Assembly (NCBI GenBank): GCA_963383645.1
Contig: OY726565.1
Location: 28,482,966-28,546,965 of the forward strand
Direction of reading: 5' to 3'
From: Muscardinus avellanarius
Lineage: Eukaryota; Chordata; Mammalia; Rodentia; Gliridae
Length of the DNA: 64,000 bases
In this document: one piece after another, positions 1 through 11,200 of the stretch
Layout: every line of letters starts with the position of its first letter
Position numbering within the stretch: position 1 is the stretch's first letter
The notes under the pieces: generated by a model
The model's database searches: none
The model's input: the letters and a program-made list of their open reading frames with translations, nothing else
Told to the model about the DNA's origin: nothing
Position numbers and translations under genes: made by a program

Positions 1-67
1 GCCCAGGACTTGGCTTCCCACCTGCATCATTTTCAGCCTGGGCATTTAACTTATTAAAATGTTACTT

Positions 68-783
68 TACATAATGTTCTTCAGGCCCATTCATTTCCTG
101 TAAATGACATTATTTTATTCTTCTTTATTGCTATGTAGAATCTCATTCTGGGTATATCCCATAATTTTGTAAATCATTCATCTGTTGATAAACACCTGAG
201 TTGGTTTCATAATTTGGCTATTGTCTGCTGCTATAAACATAGGCATGCATGTATTGGTATAATATTCTGATTTCTGTCCTTTGGAAAGACACCCAGGAGT
301 GATATAACTCAATCATATGATAGATCCATTGCCAGTTTCCTGAGGAATGTCTACATTGATCTCCATAGTGGCTGCACTAATTTGCAATTCCACCAACAGT
401 ATAATAGATTTCCTATTTCTATATATCCTCACCAGAATTTATTATTGTTTGACTTCTTGATGATTGGTATTCTGATTGGGATTAGATGAAATCTCAGTGT
501 AGTTTTAATTTGTGTCTCTCTGATTGCTAATGATATTGAACATTATTTCAGGAATTGATTGGCCATTTGTATTTCTTTTTTTGTGTGGTATCTATTTAGT
601 TCAGTTGCCCATTTCTTAATTGGGTTATTTGTTTTTTAGTGTTAAGTCTTTTAAGTACATTGTATATTCTAGATATTGGTACTCATTCAGAGAGATTATC
701 TGACAAAGATGTTCTTTTTTTCTATACCTTTAGACTTTTGATGACTTCCTTTGATGAAAATAAATTTTTAGTTTAATGCCATC

Positions 784-826
<43 letters not shown>

Positions 827-1417
827 TTTGCAGTACTGGGGATTGACCCAGGGGCATTCTACCTCTGAGCTACACCCAGCCCTATTTTTTTAATTCTTTA
901 TTTTGAAACAGGATCTCACTAAGTTGTGGAGGGCCTCACTAAGAAGCTGAGACTAGCCACAAACAGCAATCCTCCTGTCTCAGCCTTTCAAGTACTGGGA
1001 TTACAAGCACGCACCACCATGACTCACTTATTAATTCTTGTTTTAATTTTCTGAACCATATTGAGGAACCTTCTACCTGTATCTATATTTCGGAGTTTTG
1101 GACCTATGCACTCCTCTAGTAATTTCAAAGTCTCTAATCTAATTTCCAGGTCTTTGGTTCCATCTTGTAAGAGGTAGGGATTTAATTTGATTTTTTTACA
1201 ACTGGATAGCCAGTTTTTATAACACCATTTGTTGAAAAGGCTGTTTTTTCTCCAACATATGTTTTTGGCACCTTTGTCAAAAATCAATTGGCTCTAAGTG
1301 TGTGGATTTGTTTCTGTATCTTCTATTCTGTTCCACTGGTCTATGTGTCTGTTTTTATGCCAGCACTATGCTATTTTTCTTACTGTATCTGTGTATAATT
1401 GAAGCCAGGTATTGTGA
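68..1417 (-). mobile_element. L1 ORF2 3' segment, inverted part of a twin-primed L1
   Basis: Read on the minus strand, this matches the C-terminal part of L1 ORF2. The stretch around 1024-1287 translates to residues clearly related to the ORF2 of the full-length L1 at 8285-12322 (FDKGAKNI.WRK.SLFNKW and KDLEIR.ET.KL.EE.IG). Many substitutions and stops make it inactive and older than that element. A SINE at 785-1024 splits it. The orientation flips at about 1417, where the L1 3' end continues on the + strand. Confidence 0.85.
785..1024 (-). mobile_element. B1-dID SINE with (TTTA)n tail, inside L1
   Basis: In minus orientation this SINE has the ID-type half (CTGAGCTACACCCAGCCC on +) next to the (TTTA)n tail at 785-829, then an A-rich linker, then the B1 half ending near the GCACCACCATG start region. 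The surrounding L1 reads CTTATT on both sides, which suggests a short target-site duplication. The tail has expanded into a tetranucleotide microsatellite of about 11 units. Confidence 0.85.
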
Positions 1418-1794
1418 ACATTACGTTGAGTAAGATTAGACAATCACAGAGAGTGAAGCATCATATGTTTTCTCTCACACATGGAAGCTAAGGCATAATT
1501 GGGCTATAACGAGGACTTTAGACAGATAACGGAGGAGAAACGCCAGTGGGACCGGGGAGGTGGTCTAGGGCCGTGAGGGAGAGGAAAGATCATGAGGGAA
1601 AGGTGTCACTGACAGTAGGTGTGTAGACGACAGCACCAGTGCCCATCGCAACGCCCTGTATGGGGAAGGGGGAGTCGGGGGAGCCGTGGGAAGGCTCACC
1701 AAGTACCTGTGCACGTACGCCACCATTGCTATGCACTGCATTATGATGAGAGACTATAATACTCCAGAAAAATTATAAAAATAAGTAAATAAAC
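1418..1794 (+). mobile_element. L1 3' UTR, sense part of the twin-primed L1
   Basis: It begins at the ORF2 terminal region (AACATTACGTTGAGTAAGATT) and runs through the L1 3' UTR to an A-rich end (AAAATTATAAAAATAAGTAAATAAA). It is closely related to the + strand L1 3' ends at 17237-17688 and 61912-62236. It starts at nearly the same L1 coordinate where the inverted piece at about 68 begins, as expected for one twin-priming event. Confidence 0.8.
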
Positions 1795-3499
1795 TGGAAG
1801 CCGTTCGTTCTTATCCTTAAGACTCTGGCAGAAATAAGCCTGGTCACATATGTGAGCAGCAAATATCAATAATGGAGCTCAGTCACTGGCTCAATCATCT
1901 GCATGATAAATTCAGAGTAATACCGAGGGCAAAAACAATTAAACCAACAAGCAAGAGCCCTGGCTCGCATGTATAGGAACTTCCCTTGATCTGTTGTCAA
2001 ACAATCACCAGATACATAAGAATAAATCACAGTTTGAGATTTTCAGGAGACAAGGGCAGGAAGGCAAAAGAAAAGCAGTAATTGCTCTGGAACATCTCCA
2101 AGAAAAAAATCTATCTGAAATGATGGATTTCTCTTTCTCTTGACTCAGTAATATTCAGAAATATAGAAGGATGTCATAAAATTTCAACATAGTTCAACCC
2201 TAGCCAGAGCCAGAATTCACTTTTATGTTGCTGTCAACTGCCAACAGCTTTTAAAACATTGTGGGATGGAAATTTCTAACCACTATAGTGACTAGCCACT
2301 TCTGTAAGACAGACAATCCCAAAGAAAACTGAGATGAAGAAAGCATTCCTCCAGGAGGTCCTCTTTTCAGAAGACAAAACATCACCAAAGTGAATAAGCA
2401 CGCTCAGCTTGTGACTCAGGCCCTGCCGGTGGCTTTGGGGGCATTCTGAGTGGCAAGCCATGTCCTCTCCTCCTTCCCACTGCATGGAACTGCTGCAAAC
2501 AGCCTCTCCGCCCTTGAAGACCTCGGTGTGGAAGGAATATCGGTTACATGTCACGTGCTTTCCTCAGCATCCCGAACACTCAGCATGGGGCTGGGAGGCA
2601 GGGAAAGGTGGTAGTATGTTGTCCCTCTTTAGTAATATTCTTATTCATTGTCACTCCTTTACAAACACCCCCAAAGCCAGATGATAAAAGTCTCCCAACT
2701 TTGTCTTACCTGCCAGCAACAAGGGGAAATGTTCCGATTCTCACTAATCTTCTTTATGCAATTCAAAGACTTCTGAGCCAGGTGTTTATCAAATTCAAAG
2801 AAAAAGATAGCAATTTTACCCAAACGGTTGCAATATAATTGATGCTCTCGATTTAGAACAAGAAAAATTTGAGCAATAGAACAAGATAAGAAAGCATGGT
2901 TGAGTGTTATATCCTACAGATTTATAAATAAAAACATTTCAAGTGTTCCAAATTTCTAGTTAGATTTATCTTAGAAAGTATATTAAAAAAAAAATCAAAC
3001 ATGAGATGACTCTTCCCCCAGTTACTGTTTCGCTTCCTTTACTGCCAATAAACAAATCAGATCAGGCATGGTTGATACCTCATCCTCTCAGAGCCTCTCT
3101 TTGGAAGCATGTCGGCTCAGGGCCACGCTGAAGGCTGGTACTGAGGAGCTGTGGGTCGGTGCCTGGTGGTGAGCGGGATAGCGGTTACTGTTCCGAAGGT
3201 CCTAACAATTATGGAAGCTATTTAATGAGGGTGTGATATAGTTCTATGTCCAAGCCTCTGCTCTGGGTGTGTGTGGGGAATGCCTGGTTCTTAGCTCAGA
3301 TTCTCATCCTATTCTGTCCAGAAGAGACATTCCTATGAGTCCTGGCCCAGTTTCCACACTCTGCTCCTTGGATCATCTGTGGGCGCCTCTTTCCTCTCAC
3401 AGAGATCTCTCGTCTTTACCAAAATCTGCTGAGGAAAAAGAGAGCTGTGATGGACATGGAGAACCCAAGCTGGTTCTGCCAGAGGCCTCTGTTCTAGGG
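1795..3499. other. KCNQ5 intron 2 sequence, no gene or clear repeat seen
   Basis: Mixed-composition sequence with short random open frames only. I see no splice-flanked coding match, RNA gene or recognisable transposon. Confidence 0.5.
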
Positions 3500-3975
3500 C
3501 GCACTGCTCATTTCCTGCAGAATAAAACCAAGCTCTTCCAGGCACTGAAAAGCCTGCAGTGGAGGCCTCCGTGCCCACCATCTCACCTGTCACCTCCCTG
3601 CTCAGCCTCCTTCAGCCACGGGCCTCCAGAGCATCTGCTCCACTGGATCCCTCCCCTGGAAGCCTCTTCCATCAGAGAGCGGCTAGACTCCATCCATCCC
3701 TGAACAGTCTTGAGCCTGTTCCCAAAAGCAGTCTCCAGTCCCCTCTTTAAGGCTGAATGCCTGCCAGCTCTCATCTCTGCCACCATGCTCTACAACACTG
3801 TCTCCCAGTGTTCTGCAAAGTGCACTTGTTTATTATCTTATCTGCTTTCACTACTAGAAGCCCCAAGCGGGTAGGGATATTTTACTCTGGCTGTTTCTCT
3901 TTCCCCAGAATCTAGAAAAGTGCCTGTTACCTAGAAAATACCCAATAAATATTTAAGAAATGGATTCATTTTATT
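3500..3975 (+). mobile_element. Ancient L2 LINE 3' region
   Basis: The terminal part has the recognisable L2 3' signature: a region like 'gaagccccaagcgggtaggg', then TCCCCAGAATCTAGAAAAGTGCCTG, then CCCAATAAATATTTAAGAAATG. The C+T-rich upstream part (CCTCCCTGCTCAGCC, CTGTCTCCC) is compatible with L2 but weaker. Divergence is high. Open frames here are chance. Confidence 0.6.
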
Positions 3976-3988
3976 TAAATTTTAAAGT

Positions 3989-4127
3989 GGTTTCTATGTA
4001 TCAGCTATTGTTTTTCAAGAACAAATATTAACTGATTTAAACTCTGGCAACAATCCAATTAAGAAGGTAGTTTTCATCCTCATTTTTTCGAAAGGGAAGT
4101 CAAGACACAGAGAGATTAAGTTAAATT
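3989..4127 (+). mobile_element. MIR SINE
   Basis: It follows the MIR order: CTATGTATCAGCTATTG, then a stretch like ATTAACTGATTTAAACTC, then AACAATCCAATTAAGAAGGTAG, then GTCAAGACACAGAGAGATTAAGTTAAATTGG. The family consensus has CAGAGAGGTTAAGTAACTTGCCC at this point. Confidence 0.65.
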
Positions 4128-4133
4128 GGACAT

Positions 4134-4345
4134 ATCTCGCCAGATGTGGTGGTACACAACTGTAATTCCAGTACTTGGGAGGCTGAGACAAGAGGATCAC
4201 ATGTTGGAGGAGAGCCTCGGCAATGTAGCAAGACTCTCAATAACCTAGAGACACCCTTTTCAAGACAAAAAATAATGAAGGCTGGAAGATGTAACTCAGA
4301 GATAGAACTCTGGCTCAATTTCTAGTACCACATACACAAAAAAAG
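4134..4345 (+). mobile_element. B1-dID SINE
   Basis: The B1 half (CCAGATGTGGTGGTACACAA, AGTACTTGGGAGGCTGAGAC) is followed by an A-rich linker and a degenerate ID half (GGAAGATGTAACTCAGAG ... TTTCTAGTACC) with a short A tail. It is diverged and belongs to an older subfamily. Confidence 0.8.
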
Positions 4346-4357
4346 AAAGAAAAATAC

Positions 4358-4546
4358 GTAGCCAGCATGGTGGTACACACTTGTAATCCCAGTATTTGGG
4401 AGGCTGAGATAGGAGGATTGTAGGTTTGAGACCAGCCTCAGCAATTTAGCAAGACCCTGTTTCAAACTATAATTGGGCTGGCAGTGTAGCTTGGAGGTAG
4501 ACCACCCCTGAGTTCAGTTCCCTGTACCACACACGAAAAAATACTA
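4358..4546 (+). mobile_element. B1-dID SINE
   Basis: Second SINE, only about 12 bp after the previous one and in the same orientation. It has B1 half, ACTATAATT linker, ID half with GTAGCTTGGAGGTAGACC, and ends at the CACGAAAAAA tail. Confidence 0.85.
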
Positions 4547-4842
4547 GCGGCAAAGCCCCTTCATGCTCCCAACCTGGGCTCTGCTAAATGAAAGAATGGA
4601 ACATAGTAAAATCTCCAGTTTCTGAGCTTTGTCCTAAGCATCTCACTGTGACCAAATTGATGATCCCAGTGTTTAACGCTCACCTGGTCAGGTCACTGTT
4701 CTGGCCCTGTGTTTCTCTGAAAATTGCAAGTATCCAGGGCCAGTTCTAAGTACCTTTTTCAAAGGTAGGAAAAGGATCAGAGCAGAATATGCAAATTCCT
4801 TGCAAGGAACTAGTGACAAGAGGCTTTAAAAATGGGTCTCAG

Positions 4843-5053
4843 GCTGGGCTTGGTGGCGCATGCTGGTAACCCCCGAGTTTGGGAGGCAGAGACAGGAGGA
4901 TCGCGCAGGTTCGAAGCCAGCCGCGCTGGCGTAAGAGACCCTGTTTCAAAAATATAAAAAATAGGTCTGGGAGTGTAGCCCGGAGGTAGAAGGGCTTCCA
5001 GGAACCCCAGTACCACCAAATAAATAATAAATTAATTAATTAATTAATTAATT
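4843..5053 (+). mobile_element. Young GC-rich B1-dID SINE with 15-bp target duplication
   Basis: This belongs to the GC-rich subfamily marked by GAGGATCGCGCAGGTTCGAA in the B1 half and GTGTAGCCCGGAGGTAGAAG in the ID half. A perfect 15-bp direct repeat, AAAATGGGTCTCAGG, flanks it at 4829-4843 and 5054-5068. The tail has become an (ATTA)n run. Confidence 0.95.
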
Positions 5054-5169
5054 AAAATGGGTCTCAGGCCCCTTGGATTAAACCCCTCCTCCTGATCCAG
5101 CTTGTCATGCTTCTACTAGTCTGGGGATAGATCTGCAAATTCCTGGGGCCTCAGGGCTACCTGGAGGAC

Positions 5170-5480
5170 TGGCTGACTTGCATTTGCATTCTGATTTATG
5201 CAGCCAGTTGCTGCTTGTTGAAGTGATAACCTCAATGTTTGGGAAACATTTCAGATGATGGAAAGCAGGTAATTAGAATTTAGGAGGAGGCCTATCTCTT
5301 ACCAGTTTTCCAATGAGTTGATACTTAGGGAATCTGCTAACAAACTGTTGCCAAATAAAGATCCTGCTGGGTTTTCTTTAATTAATGAGATGGCTTGGTT
5401 GTAATTATTCCATTAATTGTTTAAATGCAAATAACTGCTATTAAGAATCTTGAAAAGTGTTTCCTCTTAAATATGCTAAA
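5170..5480. promoter_or_regulatory. Candidate conserved intronic enhancer
   Basis: This is a repeat-free block rich in homeodomain-type motifs: GGTAATTAGAA, TTTAATTAATGAG, TTGTAATTATTCCATTAATTG. A perfect octamer ATGCAAAT lies near 5425. Such AT-rich POU/homeobox clusters are common in conserved non-coding elements of neuronal gene introns. Conservation cannot be tested here, so this is a composition-based guess. Confidence 0.25.
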
Positions 5481-5783
5481 CCTTCCCCCTTCTCCTCTCA
5501 TTTCCGTTCTTAATTTGCCTAGTAAATCTTCTTTTAATAAATAGCGCAAAAATATGTGTTGCCCAAACTCTAGTGTAATTATCCCCAAATCTGCATTGGT
5601 GGAGTCTGAATGGAAGTGAGGAATTGGGCTTGTGCTCTTGAAGAAGATAAGAGTCCGTCAAAACTAAACGAGCAAGCGAGAGTCCAACAACAGAAAAAGA
5701 AAAACTGAGAACTCTCAGCAGTATACACGGTTCATACTTTCTGATGAGATGCCAATCTCGGATATATAAACTGGTCCTTTGAT

Positions 5784-5822
5784 TTGATCCCCAGTACCAA
5801 AAATAAACATATAAATAAAAAT
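5784..5822 (+). mobile_element. Very short 5'-truncated SINE tail with target duplication
   Basis: Only the last about 39 bp of a SINE remain (GATCCCCAGTACCAAAAATAAAC plus an A-rich tail). Imperfect direct repeats around CTGGTCCTTTGAT at 5770-5783 and CTGGTCTTTGAAT at 5827-5839 flank it. Confidence 0.7.
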
Positions 5823-5839
5823 AAAGCTGGTCTTTGAAT

Positions 5840-7050
5840 AGTATACTTTAGTAACTCTTAAATATTCATTATTAAGCCGGGACCCTTACTTTAATACAAT
5901 TCTGTTCTCTGCCTGCCGCGATATGGGGTGACAGGTGGGAAGAGTCTCCCCATTCCCACACCGGCAGAGAGATTCTGGGGCTCCTGCCACAGCAGGAGGC
6001 TGTGATGGCCGCAGCTGCACAGCAGGTTGCCTGGAGGTGCACCTGACAGAATTCCCTTCTGCCAGGCTTCCTGTGCCCGCCGGGAAGGGAAGCAAGAGTG
6101 TAAACGGGGATGCCAATGAGAGGTGAGAGCTGCTTCCTTTCCAAGCAAAGAAATTTCCCAGAGCCCTCCTTGGCTCAAGAGGAGAATTCACCAGTAGCTC
6201 CCCTGTTCCTTTTCTCTCCTGCACTTCACCTCATTTACTCTAGCCGGGCTGTAATCTACTTCCAGTGCACCTTCCTCCAGAACTTCTTTTGTGTGGATTT
6301 TACAAAAGTCAGCCTGACACTGCTGTATTTACATGTATTTAGGCATTCCGTGCAGCTTGGGAAGTGGTAAAGAGTATACCGTCTCTTGTCAATTCATCCT
6401 TTTCTGGGGCAGACTCTACTTTTTGTGTGTGTGCGCATTGTAATCGTACATCATTGCGAGGTACAGGATGGTGGAGGCACACACGCACACATCATCATTT
6501 AACCCTTCCCCAATTCCCACCCCATGCCCTCCCCTACTTTGGAACAGTTTTGTCCAGAGCCCACTTCGTACTACAGTCTTGCAGTCATCAGGATGCTGAT
6601 CTGTTTCCATGACGTTGCTTGCTGATTGTGTACATATGGGAGGCTTCATGCATCTAAATCACGATCCCTCCTCTCAGGCATCACTGTGCTGCTAACATGG
6701 TCTCCAGATCAAGTCCTGCTGGAGGTTAGGAATAGCCTACAACCAAATAAAAGAGCAGGAGAATGGAACAGAGTTTCAGGTTACTGTAATGATTGGTTCC
6801 GTCCCACAGGAAGTTAATCAGTCCAAATGCTGGCACGTTGCCCCGTGGATGGATACCACCACTCACCAGAGGCCATTCGTCAGCTCCGCATGTTGGGCAC
6901 AAGCAGGCGACGGTGTGTTAATTAAGCTACGTTGATGACGTGCAGTACGGCAGCAGTAACATCCCAAATACTGTTATGGCTGTTATGGGCAGATAAAAGT
7001 GATGGCTTTTGTACAATATGAGTCATCTATACTTAAGATAAAAACTAGAC
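5840..7050. other. Intron 2 sequence, nothing firmly recognised
   Basis: The 5880-6230 part is GC-richer and gives overlapping open frames on both strands, none with a known domain. The 6400-6640 part (TTTTTGTGTGTGTGCGCATTG, then a CCTTCCCC-rich run) could be an old repeat, but I cannot name it. Confidence 0.35.
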
Positions 7051-7051
7051 A

Positions 7052-7245
7052 TAGCCTGGCATGGTGACACATGCCTATAATCTCAGTACTTGGGAGGCTG
7101 AGACAGGAGGATCACAGGTTTGAGACCAACCTCTGCAACTTAGACTCTCAGCAACCAAAACGAAACAGAACAAAACAAGGCTGAGGGTGTAGCTGAGAGG
7201 TAGAACGGCCCTGAGTTTCTCCCCCAGAACCATACACACATACAC
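7052..7245 (+). mobile_element. B1-dID SINE
   Basis: B1 half from CCTGGCATGGTGACACATGC, a linker rich in AAC/AAA repeats, then an ID half GGCTGAGGGTGTAGCTGAGAGG. The 3' tail is CACACATACACAAG. Confidence 0.85.
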
Positions 7246-7954
7246 AAGCGCTTAGACATAATAAGGCATCCTCACTCCAACATGTACACTTCAAAAAACA
7301 AATGGGAATCTGAAAGTGGCTTGGTGAACAACAACAGAGAAATGGGTTCGGATAGAAATAAGGGATGCACTGTGCATTCCTCGGATTCAGCTCTGAGGAT
7401 AATTTGTCATTAAGTTGTATTGATAAATATTCTGATGTGCTGTGTCTCCTATCTGGGGAAAACAAAAATTGTCATTCTAAATGCCTAGAAATTTCCTGGG
7501 TTGTTTTTTTTGTTTTTATCATCATCGCAGTCTTTCCTAAGCCAGTAGGTAAAGAAGACATATTCATTTTTAATCGGTTTTTCCATGGTACAAATGAACA
7601 ACAGGAAGAAGAACTTATTAAATTTGTTCAAGATCATCTATGAACAGGCCCTCCGTCTTACTCAATTTAAGAGTATACTTGATTTATGGCATGACCAGTC
7701 TTGAATGATTTTGATGGATTGCTAGAAACAATTAGAGATATAAATAGATATCTCAGAACCATGACAGATTTAATAAAAGAAATACTGTGAAGATTCACAT
7801 AGTTAGCAAAATTGAAACTAATATTAAAATAAATGACATTGCATATCTATGAAATTTCTTTGTGATCTAGATGTTCAAATGGTAGAAAACTTTAAATGTT
7901 CCTTCAACTGAGAAAATATTATTAATGAAATACTTTTTGCAAAGCCACTAACAA
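7246..7954. other. Intron 2 sequence between a SINE and the full-length L1
   Basis: AT-rich. Part of 7560-7800 (ACAACAGGAAGAAGAACTTATTAAA, CATGACAGATTTAATAAAAGAA) may be old retroelement sequence, but no family is clear. It ends at the left target duplication of the L1. Confidence 0.35.
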
Positions 7955-8086
7955 ATGTGCTTTTTTTAATGTCATTGATTCTTTTTATTTTTTTTATTGT
8001 TTTTTTTTTCTGGCTAAAGAATTTTTTTAACAATTTTTTATTGAACATAAGTAGTATACATTTACACTATATTTGGTGCCCTCTCC

Positions 8087-8117
8087 AACCCCCGCCCCCG
8101 TTTTCTCTCCCCCCCCT
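8087..8117 (-). other. L1 3' UTR G-rich polypurine tract
   Basis: The + strand reads CCAACCCCCGCCCCCG then TTTTCTCTCCCCCCCC. The L1 sense strand therefore has three or more runs of four to eight guanines, a pattern able to form a G-quadruplex. A G-rich tract in this position is a known feature of mammalian L1 3' UTRs. The 3' end at 60111-60368 has a similar tract. Confidence 0.75.
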
Positions 8118-8284
8118 ACCAATGGTTGTCCAGGTTAACCATGTCTTATTCATAATTTTACACATGTTCAGGTGTAGACCCTCATTAATCAAGATTGGCC
8201 TTTCTCCTCTCCTATCTTTCCATTAAAACTTAGCTAGTATTTCCCCTCTAATATCTGGAGTCCCACTGGTATCCTTTGTGTTTT

Positions 8285-11200
8285 CTAGTTTGGGCATATT
8301 AGAGGAAACATGTGTATCTTCTCCTTCTGTGCTTGGCTGATCTCACTTAACATGATGCTCTCCAGGGCTTTCCATCTTCTTGCAAATGATATAATTTTGT
8401 TCTTCTTTATGGCTGAATAGAATTCCATTGTGTGTATTTCCCACAGTTTTGCTATCCATTCATCTGTTGATGGTGATCTGGGTTGGTTCCATATTTTGGC
8501 TATTACAAATTGTGCTGCTATGAACATAGGTATGCATATGTTGCTGTATTTCTCTGAATACAACCCCTTTGGAAAGATACCCAGGAATGGTATAGCTAGA
8601 TCATATGGTGGATCTATTCCCACCTTTCTTAGGAATCTCCACACAGATCTCCATAGTGGCTGAACTAGTTTGCATTCCCACCAACAGTGTAAAAGAGTTC
8701 CTCTTTCCCCACATCCTCGCCAGCATTTGTTGTTGTTTGATTTCTTTATGCTTGCTACTCTGACTGGGGTTAGATGGAATCTCAGTGTAGTTTTGATTTG
8801 CATCTCCCTGATGGCCAGTGATGAAGAACATCGTTTCATGTATCTATTAGCCCTTTGTATCTCTTCTTTTGTGAAGTGTCTATTTAGTTCATTTGCCCAT
8901 TTCTTGATTGGGTTGTTAGTTTTGCTAGCGTTGAGCCTTTTGAGCTCTTTGTATACTCTGGATATTAGCCCCCTATCAGAATGGTGGCTGGTAAAGATCC
9001 TTTCCCATTCTGTAGGCTTCCTCTTTAGGTTATTGATAGTTTCCTTTGATGAGAAGAAACTTTTTAGTTTGATGTTATCCCACTTGTTTATTCTTGCTTT
9101 AATTTCCTGAGCTTTGGAGGTTTTGTTGAGAAAGTTACTGCCTGTGCCAATATGTTGTAGTGTTGAACCTATGTTCTCCTCTACTAACTTCACCGTCTCA
9201 TGTCTAATTTCTAAGTCTTTGATCCATCTTGAGTTGATTCCTGTGTTAGGTGAGATATAGGGGTTTAGATTCATCTTTTTACAAATGGTTAGCCAGTTCT
9301 CCCAGCACCACTTGTTGAAAAGGCTGTCTTTTCTCCAGCGTATGTGTTTGGCCCCTTTGTCAAAGATTAATTGACTAAAGATGTGTGGGTTTGTTTCTGT
9401 ATCTTCTATTCTAATCCACTGGTCAGTATATCTGTTTTTGTGCCAGTACCATGCTGTTTTTACTACTATTGCTCTATAGTATAGTTTGACGTCTGGGATT
9501 GTAATGCCTCCTGCGTGTTTCTTGTTATTGAGAATTGCTTTGGCTATTCTAGGTCTTTTCTTTCTCCATATGAAGTTCATGATTGATTTTTCTAGGTCTC
9601 TGAAGAATGTCACTGGTATTTTAATGGGAATTGCATTGAACCTATAGATCAGTTTGGGCAGAATGGCCATTTTGATGATATTTATTCTGCCTATCCATGA
9701 GCACGGGAGATCTTTCCATCTTCCAAGGTCTTCTTCTATTTCTTTCTTTAATGTTTTATAGTTTTTGTTGTAGAGGTCTTTTACATCTTGGGTTAGGTTT
9801 ATTCCTAGGTATTTTATTGGTTTTGAGGTTATAGTGAATGGAATTGTTGTTTTTGTTTCCTTCATTGTGGGTTTGTTGTTGGCATAAAGAAAGGCCACTG
9901 ATTTCTTTAGGTTGATTTTGTAACCTGCGACTTTGCTGAATTTGTCAATCAGGTCCAGAAGTCTTTTGGTTGAGTTCTTTGGGTCTTCCAGATAAAGGAT
10001 CATGTCATCTGCGAATAAGGATAATTTTACTTCCTCTCTTCCTATGTGGATTCCTTTGATTTCCTTCTCTTGTCTGATTGCTGCAGCAAGAGTCTCAAGG
10101 ACTATATTGAAAAGGAGTGGTGATAGTGGGCATCCTTGTCTTGTTCCTGACTGTAGCGGAAATTCTTGCAGTTTTTCCCCATTCAATATAATGTTGGCTT
10201 TGGGTTTGCAGTATATTGCCTTGATGATGTTGAAGTACTTTCCTTCTATCCCAATTTTTTGCAGTGTTTTTAACATAAATGGGTGTTGGATTTTGTCGAA
10301 TGCTTTTTCAGCATCTATTGCTATGATGATGTGGTTTTTGTTCTTGGTTCTATTTATGTGGTGAATAACATGTATTGATTTGCGTATGTTGAACCAGCCT
10401 TGTTTTTCTGGGATGAAACCGACTTGGTCATGATGTATTATTCTCTTGATATAGTTTTGAATGCGTATAGCTAGTATTTTGTTTAGAATTTTTGCATCTA
10501 TGTTCATTAAGGATATTGGTCTGTAGTTTTCCTTTCTTGAGGTATCTTTATTTGGTTTGGGGATTAATGTGATACTGGCCTCATAGAAGGAATTTGGAAG
10601 AGTTCCATCTCTTTCAATTTCCCGGAACATGTTATGAAGTATTGGTATTAGTTGTTCACTGAAGGTTTTGTAGAATTCAGCTGGGAACCCATCTGGGCCT
10701 GGGCTTTTCTTTGGTGGAAGAATTTTTATTGCCATTTCTATTTCTTTGGTTGTTATTGGTTGGTTTAGGCTTGCTCTGTCCTCTTGGTTGAGTGTAGGAA
10801 GGTTAACTGTGCTTAGAAATCTATCAATTTCATCCAGGTTTTCAAATCTATTGGAGTATAAATTTTTTTTTTTTTTTTGGTGGTACTGGGGTTCCTGGAA
10901 GCCCTTCTACCTCCGGGCTACACTTCCAGACCTTTTTTTACATTTTTATTTGGAAACAGGGTCTCCTAAACCAGCATGCGTGCCTGGCTTCGAACCTGCG
11001 CGATCCTCCTGTCTCTGCCTCCCAAGCGCGGGGATTACAAGCGTGCGCCACCACGCCCGGCCGGAGTATAAATTTTTAAAGTAGTTTCTGATATTATTTT
11101 GAATTTCTTCACTATCAGTGGTGATATCTCCTTTTTCATTTCTAATTTTGATAATTTGAGTTGATTCTCTTTTTCTTTTGGTTAGGTTGGCCAGGGGTTT

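Noticed and set aside
5872..6224. Overlapping open frames on both strands in a GC-richer patch
   Set aside because: Three mutually overlapping frames, no splice sites in phase, no known protein. GC-rich sequence has fewer chance stops.
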